In this document: positions 8,824-16,994 of the stretch, piece after piece
Layout of the letters: the number at the start of each line of letters is the position of its first letter
How positions within the stretch are numbered: position 1 is the stretch's first letter
Source of the DNA: an uncultured Schlesneria sp.
GTDB lineage: Bacteria > Planctomycetota > Planctomycetia > Planctomycetales > Planctomycetaceae
Assembly: GCA_903840265.1 (NCBI GenBank)
Contig: CAIMFH010000133.1
Span: 1-64,000, forward strand
Length of the DNA: 64,000 nt
Direction of reading: 5' to 3'
Translations under genes and position numbers: made by a program
The notes under the pieces: generated by a model
The model's input: only the letters and a program-made list of their open reading frames with translations
What the model was told of the DNA's origin: nothing
The model's database searches: none

Positions 8824-9987
8824 ATGAAGTATTCCCGAGTTTACGTTGATGCCATCGGCTATGAATTAGCCCCCGAGGTGATCAGTTCCGCTGAACTGGA
8901 ACATCGGCTGGCACCCTTGTATGAGAAGCTGAAAATCCCGGCTGGACAGTTAGAGGCCTGGACCGGGATCACGGAGCGCCGCTGGTGGCCGGCGGGCTAT
9001 CCACTGACATCAGGGGCGACGGAAGCAGCGCGGCGAGCTTTGGAGCATTCCAACGTCGCTTCGAGTGACATCGGCGTCATGATTTATGCCGGTGTTTGTC
9101 GCGAGCAATTTGAACCGGCGACAGCCTGTGGCGTCGCTGCAAATCTGGGGATCAGCCGCGATGCCGCTGTCTTCGATGTCAGCAATGCGTGCCTCGGTGT
9201 CCTGAATGGTATGGTTGATATTGCGAATCGAATCGAACTGGGCCAGATCAAAGCCGGCATGGTGGTCTCGTGCGAATCGGCTCGTGAAATTATCGAGTAC
9301 ACGATCCAGCGGTTGCTGGAGGATATGACCATGGACGCCTTCACCAAGTCGCTTGCCACGTTGACGGGGGGCTCGGGTGCGGTGGCCGTGTTGTTGACCG
9401 ACGGCTCGTTCTCACGCGAAAAGAAACATCGCTTGCTGGGGGGCGTGACGAAGGCGGCTCCCGAACATCATCTGCTCTGCCGGTGGGGATTCGAATCGTT
9501 GCTGCCGGCCGCGGTGAACAAAGTCGACGCGATCCTGCCGCCGTCGGTCACACACACGAAGTTTGGCAATCTGTTGCCGCAGCTCGTTCAGCAAAAAGTG
9601 AGCGGTATCTTGCCGGCGCGAGTTTCGCATGCGTTCACTCAATTCATGCAGACCGATTCCATCGGCGTCCTGAAATACGGTGTCGACCTGGGGATGAACA
9701 CGTGGCGAGCATTCTTGACGAAGATCGGATTCTCGTCAGATCAGATCGATAAGGTCATCTGCCATCAGGTTGGCAAAGGGCACCGCGAACAGGTGTTGAA
9801 TGCTCTGGGGATTTCCCATCAAAAGGATTTCTGCACGTTTCCCTACTTGGGGAACATGGGGACAGTCTCGCTGCCATTGACGGCCGCCATCGCCGACGAA
9901 CGAGGTTTTCTGAACCGTGGTGATCGCGTCGGGTTCCTGGGCATCGGCAGTGGATTAAATTGCCTGATGCTTGCCTTAGATTGGTAG
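8824..9987 (+). CDS. oleA: OleA-type thiolase-fold acyl-CoA condensing enzyme
   Basis: The 387-residue product is a thiolase-fold protein of the OleA/FabH group. OleA joins two long-chain acyl-CoAs head to head to give a 2-alkyl-3-oxo acid, the first step of long-chain olefin synthesis. The active-site cysteine is Cys123 (SNACLGVLNG), with His314 (CHQVGKGH) and Asn344 (GNMGTVSLP) completing the triad. Glu97 in REQFEPATA matches the glutamate that OleA uses as general base and FabH lacks. Functional assignment is strengthened by oleB, oleC and oleD following on the same strand. The ATG at 8824 was preferred to a TTG at 8815; neither has a clear ribosome-binding site. Confidence 0.9.
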   Translation: MKYSRVYVDAIGYELAPEVISSAELEHRLAPLYEKLKIPAGQLEAWTGITERRWWPAGYPLTSGATEAARRALEHSNVASSDIGVMIYAGVCREQFEPATACGVAANLGISRDAAVFDVSNACLGVLNGMVDIANRIELGQIKAGMVVSCESAREIIEYTIQRLLEDMTMDAFTKSLATLTGGSGAVAVLLTDGSFSREKKHRLLGGVTKAAPEHHLLCRWGFESLLPAAVNKVDAILPPSVTHTKFGNLLPQLVQQKVSGILPARVSHAFTQFMQTDSIGVLKYGVDLGMNTWRAFLTKIGFSSDQIDKVICHQVGKGHREQVLNALGISHQKDFCTFPYLGNMGTVSLPLTAAIADERGFLNRGDRVGFLGIGSGLNCLMLALDW

Positions 9988-10059
9988 CAATTCGTCGGCC
10001 AATTCACACGGCTCAAGTGTCCTTGTACAAAGTTCCCTCCACACAAGATTGTATAGTCC

Positions 10060-10959
10060 GTGTCCGCACTGCTCCCACAACCAACTTATCCTGGCTATGA
10101 CTTCACTCATCACTCCACGGATGTGAATGGCTTTCGGCTGCATTACCTTGATGAAGGTCGCGGCCAGACGGTCGTGATGGTCCATGGCAATCCGAACTGG
10201 TCCTACTACTACCGCAATCTGGTGGTGGCCCTGCGCGACAAGTACCGATGCCTGGTCCCCGACCACATTGGTTGCGGCCTGTCAGACAAACCGGGCGACG
10301 ATCGCTACGAATATTCACTGGCCCGCCGCGTCGCCGATCTGGAAACGTGGCTCGACAAGTTACAGGCGACAAAAGACCTGACGCTGATCGTGCATGACTG
10401 GGGCGGCATGATCGGCATGGCCTACGCCACCAAATATCCCGAACGGATTCGGCGGTTGGTCGTGTTGAACACGGGGGCGTTCCATCTACCCGTAACGAAA
10501 CCAGTCCCGTGGCAGCTAAAACTAGCGCGAAGCTTCGTTGGCGCGGTGCTTGTGCGTGGGTTCAGTGCCTTCAGTCGCGGGGCCGTTCAATCGTGCGTGA
10601 CACGGCGACCAATGCCTTACGAAGTGGGCCGGGCCTATTGTGCACCTTACAACTCGTGGGCAAACCGCATTGCTGTTCACCGCTTTGTGCAGGACATTCC
10701 GCTGAAGCAGGGTGATCGCGGATACGATCTGGTTTCCAAAGTGGCGGACGACTTGGAAAAGTTGAAAGACGTGCCGATGATGATCGGCTGGGGCGATCGC
10801 GACTTTGTCTTTGACAAGCATTTCCTGCAAGAATGGCTCAAGCGGTTTCCGAAAGCGGTACTGCATGAATACCCCGATTGCGGACATTACATCCTGGAAG
10901 ATGCGGGGCCGGAGCTGATTCCGCTGATTCGAACGTTCCTGGATTCTCATCCGATCTAG
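10060..10959 (+). CDS. oleB: OleB-type alpha/beta hydrolase, beta-lactone decarboxylase
   Basis: The 299-residue protein is an alpha/beta hydrolase of the haloalkane-dehalogenase type. Visible are the oxyanion motif HGNPNWSYYYRN, the nucleophile elbow HDWGG with Asp113, the acid region GDRDFVFD and the catalytic His276 (GHYILED). In ole clusters this fold removes CO2 from a beta-lactone to release the olefin, whereas free-standing relatives are true dehalogenases; its position between oleA and oleC favours OleB. The likely start is the GTG at 10060, 72 bases after oleA. The gene ends 50 bases before oleC, consistent with one transcript. Confidence 0.87.
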   Translation: MSALLPQPTYPGYDFTHHSTDVNGFRLHYLDEGRGQTVVMVHGNPNWSYYYRNLVVALRDKYRCLVPDHIGCGLSDKPGDDRYEYSLARRVADLETWLDKLQATKDLTLIVHDWGGMIGMAYATKYPERIRRLVVLNTGAFHLPVTKPVPWQLKLARSFVGAVLVRGFSAFSRGAVQSCVTRRPMPYEVGRAYCAPYNSWANRIAVHRFVQDIPLKQGDRGYDLVSKVADDLEKLKDVPMMIGWGDRDFVFDKHFLQEWLKRFPKAVLHEYPDCGHYILEDAGPELIPLIRTFLDSHPI

Positions 10960-11009
10960 TCGCGATATTCGTCGTCACGGTTTCCTCGATCTGCGATCCC
11001 GGCCTCGCC

Positions 11010-12707
11010 ATGTCCACCGTTAACATCGCATCGCATCTGAAGGAAATGGCACGTCAGTGTCCGGAGCAGACCGCGGTCATGCTGCCAATAGGTCGCGCTA
11101 TCGCGGGGCGATCGACCTATACCAGTCTCACCTATCGACAACTGGATCAGCTCAGCGACACCCTGGCATCGAGGTTGACTCAATCAGGAATTGGTCGCGG
11201 GATCCGGACAGTCCTGATGGTGCCGCCGTCGCTGGAATTCTTTGCGCTCACATTCGCCCTGTTCAAAGCAGGAGCCGTGTCGGTGTTTATCGACCCCGGT
11301 ATGGGGGTCAAGAACATCGGAAAGTGTCTGTCCGAGGCCCAACCGGAGGCCTTCATTGGCATCGCCAAAGCCCATTTGGCTCGTCGATTGATTGGCTGGG
11401 GCAAGTCCTCAATCAAGCATCTGGTCGCAGTCGGAACGGGGGCCGCGTGGTGTCGGTGGCTGGGTGGCAATATTGAAGTGTGGGACGTTCCACAACTCCT
11501 TTCGACGTTACAGCTCGACGGCGGTCACAACACCATTGTGGACACGGCGGCTGACGACACAGCGGCGATCCTCTTCACCAGCGGCAGCACCGGCGTTCCC
11601 AAGGGAGCAGTCTACTCCCACGGCAACTTTGCGGCTCAGATCGAGATGCTGCGCACGGCCTTCTCGATCCAGCCTGGCGAAATCGATCTGTGTACATTTC
11701 CATTGTTCGCGCTATTTGCTCCGGCCTTAGGAATGACGGCGGTCGTGCCGCGTATGGATTTTACTCGACCAGCCACGGTCGATCCGACTGAGATCGCGAA
11801 TCCCATCCTTCAGCATGAGGTGGCGAACCTGTTCGGTTCGCCCGCCCTACTGAACCGCGTTGGCCGACATTTCGCCCGCGAGACTGGTCAATGGCCAACG
11901 GTGCGACGTGTGCTGTCGGCAGGTGCACCTGTTGCGCCGGCAATCATTGAGCGGTTCGCCAAACAGCTCGCACCTGGCGTCCAGATCTATACGCCTTATG
12001 GGGCGACCGAATCACTGCCGGTCGCCGTCATCGGCAGTGATGAGATCCTTAATGAAACAAGGCATCTGACAGCGACCGGAGCGGGGACCTGTGTCGGTCG
12101 CCCTGTCGAGGGAATGCGGCTCGCCATCATTAAAGTCACTGACGAACCGATTGCGCTTTGGAACGAGTCGTTACTCGCCGGACCGGGCGCAATTGGTGAG
12201 ATCGTCGTCGACGGGCCCAATGTGACACAGGAATACTTTCGCCGCCCCGATCTGACGGCACTCGCCAAAATCAAAGATCCCGTGAGCGGACGGATGCGTC
12301 ACCGCATGGGCGATGTCGGCTATTTTGATGAGCAAGGTCGTCTGTGGTTTTGCGGTCGCAAATCGCATCGAGTCGTGACCACCGAGGGAACGCTGTTCAC
12401 AGAGCCGATCGAGGGGATCTTCAACTCGCATCCGGCGGTGTTTCGCAGTGCGTTGGTGAGTATCACTCGCGCGGGCAAGGTCGAACCCGCCTTGTGCGTG
12501 GAACGGGAAGCGGCGTCACGGAAGACAGACGCTTCACAACTGACGCGTGAACTGCTTGAACTTGGTGCGCAGTTCGACAAGACTCGAATGATTCAAACGG
12601 TCCTGTACCATGATGCATTCCCCGTCGATATTCGTCACAATTCGAAGATCTTCCGAGAGAAGCTGGCCGTCTGGGCCACGACGGTTTTAAATCGCAGATC
12701 TAAATGA
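11010..12707 (+). CDS. oleC: OleC-type AMP-dependent beta-lactone synthetase
   Basis: The 565-residue product belongs to the adenylate-forming superfamily. The start at 11010 (MSTVNIASHL) avoids the improbable 44-residue extension that would overlap oleB. Motifs in order are the phosphate loop TSGSTGVPKG (about 190-199), YGATES (about 330), and the hinge region GDVGYFDEQGRLWFCGRKSHRV (about 434-455). OleC homologues use ATP to cyclise a beta-hydroxy acid to a beta-lactone, which OleB then decarboxylates. Stand-alone acyl-CoA ligases share these motifs, so the assignment leans on the cluster. The final catalytic lysine region (RHNSKIFREKL) is present, so the enzyme looks complete. Confidence 0.88.
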   Translation: MSTVNIASHLKEMARQCPEQTAVMLPIGRAIAGRSTYTSLTYRQLDQLSDTLASRLTQSGIGRGIRTVLMVPPSLEFFALTFALFKAGAVSVFIDPGMGVKNIGKCLSEAQPEAFIGIAKAHLARRLIGWGKSSIKHLVAVGTGAAWCRWLGGNIEVWDVPQLLSTLQLDGGHNTIVDTAADDTAAILFTSGSTGVPKGAVYSHGNFAAQIEMLRTAFSIQPGEIDLCTFPLFALFAPALGMTAVVPRMDFTRPATVDPTEIANPILQHEVANLFGSPALLNRVGRHFARETGQWPTVRRVLSAGAPVAPAIIERFAKQLAPGVQIYTPYGATESLPVAVIGSDEILNETRHLTATGAGTCVGRPVEGMRLAIIKVTDEPIALWNESLLAGPGAIGEIVVDGPNVTQEYFRRPDLTALAKIKDPVSGRMRHRMGDVGYFDEQGRLWFCGRKSHRVVTTEGTLFTEPIEGIFNSHPAVFRSALVSITRAGKVEPALCVEREAASRKTDASQLTRELLELGAQFDKTRMIQTVLYHDAFPVDIRHNSKIFREKLAVWATTVLNRRSK

Positions 12708-12776
12708 TCGCGGGCAATTCTGTTCACAGAGCAGGTGGTGATGGTTCAATGCCCGCAGCAGGCGTGACTGTGTATT

Positions 12777-12862
12777 TTGGGAGAGCGAGGCTCCTGCCGA
12801 GCCGCGCGTGTTTTTGTGAGTCCATCGACATGCGCGGCTCGGCAGGAGCCTCGCCCTCCCAA
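12777..12862. repeat. Palindromic repeat (about 86 bp) inside the ole cluster
   Basis: Arms of 31 bases at 12777-12807 and 12832-12862 pair with one mismatch around a 24-base loop. The loop is the reverse complement of the loop of the copy at 52375-52459, so the two copies are inserted in opposite orientation. It begins 70 bases after oleC and ends 13 bases before the next start codon, so transcripts reading on to oleD would carry a very stable hairpin. Confidence 0.8.
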
Positions 12863-12875
12863 TTAGGTCATAACG

Positions 12876-13097
12876 ATGGATGACGATGACGTATGGGAAG
12901 AGGATGAAGATGACGATGGCTATGTCTCTTGCCAGTATTGTGGCGAGCCGATGTACGAAGAGTCTGGCTATTGTTCGTCTTGCGAACGATGGCAGACTCG
13001 GGAAGACCGGCCTCAGAAGACTTTGCCAGTTTGGGTCATGCTGACCGCGTTGTGTTTGCTGGCCATCTTTGTCTACGGCGCGTTGCGCAGTTTCTGA
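12876..13097 (+). CDS. Small zinc-ribbon membrane protein
   Basis: This 73-residue protein has three visible parts. The N-terminus is extremely acidic (Asp/Glu-rich, residues 2-14). A CxxC-x10-CxxC zinc ribbon follows (Cys19, Cys22, Cys33, Cys36). A single C-terminal membrane segment runs from about 51 to 69 (LPVWVMLTALCLLAIFVYG). It would sit in the membrane with the ribbon probably in the cytoplasm. An AGG lies about ten bases before the ATG. It is placed between oleC and oleD and ends 30 bases before oleD, so it is probably co-transcribed. A role in anchoring Ole enzymes is possible but unproven. Confidence 0.75.
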   Translation: MDDDDVWEEDEDDDGYVSCQYCGEPMYEESGYCSSCERWQTREDRPQKTLPVWVMLTALCLLAIFVYGALRSF

Positions 13098-13127
13098 TGA
13101 TCAGGTCTCAGTGGAGTGTCGGCAAAG

Positions 13128-14156
13128 ATGCGAGCATTGGTGACCGGCGGAGGCGGTTTTTTGGGAAAGGCGATTGCCACCCGACTCCGCTCGTCTGGAT
13201 ATGACGTTCGCAGCCTGGCCAGAGGTGACTATCCGGAGCTTGCCACGTTAGGGATTGAATGCGTTCGCGGTGATGTTGCCGATTCCGCCGCGGTTCTGAC
13301 AGCAGCACGTGATTGCGATTTGGTCTTTCACGTGGCAGCGAAGGCGGGTGTCTGGGGGGGCTATGAAAGCTATCACCTGGCCAACGTAGTGGGGACCGAG
13401 AATGTGCTGGCGGCGTGTCGCGAGCAGCAGATTCCGAAGCTGATTTACACCAGTTCCCCGAGTGTCGTCTTCAATGGGAAAGACGAAGCGGGGATTGATG
13501 AGTCCGCCCCTTATCCACATGACTATTTGACGCACTATCCCAAGACAAAAGCGATCGCAGAACGAGCAGTATTGACTGCCAATGGGGAACGACTTGCGAA
13601 TGGCAGAGTGCTATCCACGGTGGCGCTCAGGCCTCATCTCATCTGGGGGCCGGGCGACAATCATCTGGTGCCGCGACTGATTGAACGAGCGAGGACAGGG
13701 AAGCTTCGTCGCGTTGGCAGCGGGAAGAATCTCGTCGATACGGTCTACATCGACAACGCCGCGGAGGCTCACATTCAGGCCGCACAAAAGCTGGAACCGG
13801 GGTCACCGCTGGCCGGCAAAGCGTATTTCATTACGAACGGGGAACCAGTCCCATTGTGGGATCTCATCGACCGCATGCTGGCCTGCGCGAATCTTTCCCC
13901 GGTCACGAAAAGCATTTCGGCCAATACGGCCTATGTGGTCGGATCCATCCTCGAAGTGATCTATAAGATCACTGGGCGTCGCGACGAACCACCGATGACG
14001 CGATTCGTCGCCCGGCAATTGGCGACGGCCCACTGGTTTGATATCTCGGCTGCTCGAAACGATTTTGGGTACGCACCACTTGTCACGATTGAGGAAGGAT
14101 TGAAGCGACTGGCGATTTGGCTGCGCGATCAACCGGGGCTGGCTGACAAGCAATAA
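13128..14156 (+). CDS. oleD: OleD-type NADPH-dependent 2-alkyl-3-ketoacid reductase
   Basis: The 342-residue protein is an extended short-chain dehydrogenase close to the 3-beta-hydroxysteroid dehydrogenase family. The nucleotide-binding glycine motif TGGGGFLG is at residues 6-13, the catalytic serine region is YTSSPSVVF, and Tyr137-Lys141 (YPKTK) form the YxxxK pair. OleD reduces the OleA product to a 2-alkyl-3-hydroxy acid. The ATG at 13128 is chosen over a GTG at 13116 because GTGGAG then serves as ribosome-binding site. It closes the ole cluster, although a zinc-ribbon gene and a palindromic repeat part it from oleC. Confidence 0.87.
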   Translation: MRALVTGGGGFLGKAIATRLRSSGYDVRSLARGDYPELATLGIECVRGDVADSAAVLTAARDCDLVFHVAAKAGVWGGYESYHLANVVGTENVLAACREQQIPKLIYTSSPSVVFNGKDEAGIDESAPYPHDYLTHYPKTKAIAERAVLTANGERLANGRVLSTVALRPHLIWGPGDNHLVPRLIERARTGKLRRVGSGKNLVDTVYIDNAAEAHIQAAQKLEPGSPLAGKAYFITNGEPVPLWDLIDRMLACANLSPVTKSISANTAYVVGSILEVIYKITGRRDEPPMTRFVARQLATAHWFDISAARNDFGYAPLVTIEEGLKRLAIWLRDQPGLADKQ

Positions 14157-14244
14157 TTGATCGAGTGTGGTGGCGTTCACCTAAAACTGGAGGCGCGGAC
14201 GCCGCGGACTTGGATTCTCGTCTGCATTGTGCAAAGGCCCGCTT

Positions 14245-14270
14245 CCACCGAGATGAACTCGGTGGGGCTT
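14245..14270 (+). terminator. Hairpin after oleD
   Basis: CCACCGAG (14245-14252) pairs perfectly with CTCGGTGG (14258-14265) around ATGAA. Only a weak T-containing tract follows, so this may be an RNA 3' end or simply a stable hairpin between convergent genes. Confidence 0.35.
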
Positions 14271-14383
14271 GTCAAATTTGCCGGATCCGATTTCGTCCCC
14301 TTCGAGCTTGTCTCGATGGATACGGGCTTATGCACTACGCCAGACGCTTCGACATGGCCGCGTGTCTGATCACAAGCGGTGAT

Positions 14384-15304
14384 TTAGTCGTGGAGGCTTC
14401 GTATAAGCTGCTTCGCCAGTTGGTAACCCGTTTCAGATCGGTACAGCAGGCCGTCATGAAAGCCGAATTGCTGCATCTCTGCGGGTGAATAGGCTTCCGA
14501 GTAGAGATCGATGATCTGCCGATGCAGGCCGAGGTTGAACTTCAGCTTCTCGTGTCGGTTCGCGGCGGTGTTTTCTTCGCGCTCACGTTCCAGGTCCACC
14601 AGGATCCCGGCGGGGGTCAGCATCCACAGGGCGTCGGCTTCCCAATGGCACTGCTTTAACCAGTCTCTAGGTCCGGAACCAAGCAGCCACTTCCGGTCCA
14701 CATGATCTTCCATCAGCGGGATCTTCGAGTAATCATGGCTGCCGACGATTTCGAGGATCACGCTGATGTCTTCGTCCGCTAGCGCTGCTGGTGATTGCTG
14801 CTGGTAGTCCCGCAATAGGCCGCGCGAGATCTCGGCTCCCAGTTTCATATGCTCCAAGCGTGAGGCGATTCCATCTCGACGCAGACGACTTTTCTCAGCC
14901 GGCTCGGCTCGCTTGATGCTTGCTTCCGAGATCTTCGGAAGTGAGCAATCTCCGATACCGATGTCATGGAGCACGGCCGCCAAGACACCTCGCTTCAAAT
15001 CGACAGGCGAAACTTCCAGCAGGCCGATCTGTGCCATGAAGCAGACGACATAGGGGATGTGATGGACAGGGCTGACTTCGTTCCCTTTGATCAAGTAGGG
15101 AAGTATCTGCGGCCAGAGCGCATCCAGCGCGGCGACAATGTCGCGATGTGCTTCCAGGAGTTGTCGTGCTTGCGCCCAGGGTTCGGCAGCGAGTTCCAAC
15201 TGTGTGGCAATCCGAGTTCGATCGTGCGGGGTGACGCCGCACGGTTGGCCAAGTATTCGCCGCCGATCCTGCAGCATTTGCAGGCCCAGTTCCACGGGGT
15301 CCAT
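14384..15304 (-). CDS. HD-domain protein
   Basis: The 306-residue protein has histidines at 81-82 (SPVHHIP) and the doublet His113-Asp114 (AAVLHDIGIGD), with a later histidine in EIVGSHDYSK. These are the expected metal ligands of an HD-superfamily phosphohydrolase, which often acts on nucleotides or cyclic dinucleotides. No GYP extension or sensor domain is present, so cyclic-di-GMP hydrolysis is not implied. The start follows GAAGGAG by seven bases. It is convergent with oleD and divergent from the PQQ-propeller gene. The substrate cannot be told from sequence alone. Confidence 0.75.
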   Translation of the reverse strand: MDPVELGLQMLQDRRRILGQPCGVTPHDRTRIATQLELAAEPWAQARQLLEAHRDIVAALDALWPQILPYLIKGNEVSPVHHIPYVVCFMAQIGLLEVSPVDLKRGVLAAVLHDIGIGDCSLPKISEASIKRAEPAEKSRLRRDGIASRLEHMKLGAEISRGLLRDYQQQSPAALADEDISVILEIVGSHDYSKIPLMEDHVDRKWLLGSGPRDWLKQCHWEADALWMLTPAGILVDLEREREENTAANRHEKLKFNLGLHRQIIDLYSEAYSPAEMQQFGFHDGLLYRSETGYQLAKQLIRSLHD

Positions 15305-15456
15305 CGAGTCGCTCCTTCTCTTTCCGTTTGGTCAGGTGCTGACTGTGGCCAACTCCGTGAAGTTTGTCTACAGTCATTTGAGATCAAATTCGGATCTGCC
15401 GCTCACTGAACGTTGAAAGCGGCACGATCGCGTCAGCGGAGAATAGGGAGCCGGTG

Positions 15457-16728
15457 ATGATTGGAAAACAATTCGTCGCGTTTCTGTTTGGCGTTCTGGC
15501 AACAATCCTGTGTCTGGAGCCTGCCGCCGCTCAGGAATGGACGCGATTCCGAGGTCCCAATGGAACGGGGGAGAGCGAAGCGAAGAGCATTCCGGCCCAA
15601 TGGACCAATGCCGACTACAACTGGAAGGTGAGCGTTCCTGGAATCGGCCATTCGTCTCCCGTGCTGTGGGGCGATCACTTGTTCATTCTGAGTGCTGATC
15701 CCGAAACGGCGAAGCGCCATACGCTGTGTTACGACGCGTTCACCGGCGAAAAGATCTGGGAAAAGTCGTACGCCTCGCAAGCTCACGGCTTGCATAAGCA
15801 GAGCAGCTATGCCTCGGGAACTCCGGCCGTCGACGAAAAGCACGTGTACTTTGCCTGGGCGTCGCCAGCCTCCATTATGCTAGTTGCGATGACTCATGAT
15901 GGTCACGAAGTCTGGAAGCGTGACCTCGGCCCTTGGTCCAGCCAGCATGGATTCGGGACATCGCCAATTCTGTACGACGACATGGTGATTCTGTCCAATT
16001 CACAAGAAGACAAAGACAACCCTCAGTCGGTCTGCGTGATGATGGCATTCGATAGCGGCAGCGGAAAAGATCGCTGGAAGTCGAAGTGCAACAGCGCCAA
16101 TACAAGCTATTCCGTGCCGGCCATTTTTGAGCCGAAGAATGGATCGCCACAATTGGTCTGCACGAACACGGGCGACGGGACTTTTGCCCTGGATCCCGCC
16201 GATGGGCATCTGTTGTGGTCCAATCCGTGTTTCGACAAGCGGACCGTCAGTTCTCCGCTGGTGAAGGGAGACATGATCTTCGGTAGCACCGGTTCGGGTG
16301 GTGGCGGGAACTATCTGGTCGCCACTCAATTCGATGGCAAAGAACCAAAGCAAGCGTTCCGCATGTCGACTCAGGCACCCTATGTGCCGACATCCGTGGC
16401 CCGTGACGACATGCTGTTTCTGATGTCAGACGGTGGCATCGCGACGTGCCTCGATTTGAAGTCTGGCACGACTCACTGGCAGAAACGCGTGGGTGGCAAC
16501 TACTCCAGCTCGCTTGTTCGAGCCCATGACAAGATCTACTGTCCCAGCATGGACGGGGAAATTGTTGTCTTAGCGGCCGAAAAGGAATTTAAGGAACTGG
16601 GACGGACCAGCCTGGGTGATGGAATTCGTTCTACCCCGGCGATTGCGAATGGTCAGATGTATCTGCACTCGTACTCGCACTTGATGTCCATCGGCGGTCC
16701 TCGCAAGACGGCAAGTGCGTCGAAATAG
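15457..16728 (+). CDS. Exported PQQ-like beta-propeller protein
   Basis: The 423-residue protein has an N-terminal signal peptide ending near AAAQ (residues 22-26). Repeated propeller blades follow, with motifs such as WGDHLFILSADPET, AFTGEKIWEKSY, GDGTFALDPADGHLLWSN and DGEIVVLAAEKEF, the PQQ_2/BamB-like pattern. Planctomycetes carry many such exported propellers, mostly without known function. Cofactor-binding residues of true PQQ dehydrogenases are not evident. GGGAG lies six bases before the ATG at 15457; an adjacent GTG at 15454 is too close. A 161-bp inverted-repeat element follows the stop codon. Confidence 0.82.
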   Translation: MIGKQFVAFLFGVLATILCLEPAAAQEWTRFRGPNGTGESEAKSIPAQWTNADYNWKVSVPGIGHSSPVLWGDHLFILSADPETAKRHTLCYDAFTGEKIWEKSYASQAHGLHKQSSYASGTPAVDEKHVYFAWASPASIMLVAMTHDGHEVWKRDLGPWSSQHGFGTSPILYDDMVILSNSQEDKDNPQSVCVMMAFDSGSGKDRWKSKCNSANTSYSVPAIFEPKNGSPQLVCTNTGDGTFALDPADGHLLWSNPCFDKRTVSSPLVKGDMIFGSTGSGGGGNYLVATQFDGKEPKQAFRMSTQAPYVPTSVARDDMLFLMSDGGIATCLDLKSGTTHWQKRVGGNYSSSLVRAHDKIYCPSMDGEIVVLAAEKEFKELGRTSLGDGIRSTPAIANGQMYLHSYSHLMSIGGPRKTASASK

Positions 16729-16781
16729 TCCTCGGGAGGGCATCGTTGCGAACGATTCTCCCGCTTCGAATTACGAGAGAC

Positions 16782-16942
16782 GTGCCACTGGTTGGCCGCT
16801 TCGGACGCCCCCTGCTGATTCCGTTTGACACGGGCGGTGATCTCTTCGACCTGCGTGTCAGATCAAGACATCAAAGGCGCCTTTTCTAGACGGTTTGCGA
16901 CCTCGATTGCACTGGTTGTCCGAAGCGGTCAACCAGTGGCAC
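16782..16942. repeat. Inverted repeat with GTGCCAC ends
   Basis: Arms of 25 bases at 16782-16806 and 16918-16942 are reverse complements with one mismatch (core GTGCCACTGGTTG). The interior of about 110 bases has no open frame. It resembles a small non-autonomous element and shares its terminal heptamer with the repeat at 8492-8576. Confidence 0.65.
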
Positions 16943-16994
16943 ATCCCGCGTTTATCCACGTCTTAGAAATCGTTCACTACGTTGCCTTGCGGGA

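Noticed and set aside
10060-10959. Reading the OleB-like protein as a true haloalkane dehalogenase
   Set aside because: The fold and nucleophile are shared, but its place between oleA and oleC makes beta-lactone decarboxylase much more likely.
10878-11009. N-terminal extension of oleC
   Set aside because: It overlaps oleB by 82 bases and has no resemblance to adenylate-forming enzymes; the ATG at 11010 gives the normal N-terminus.
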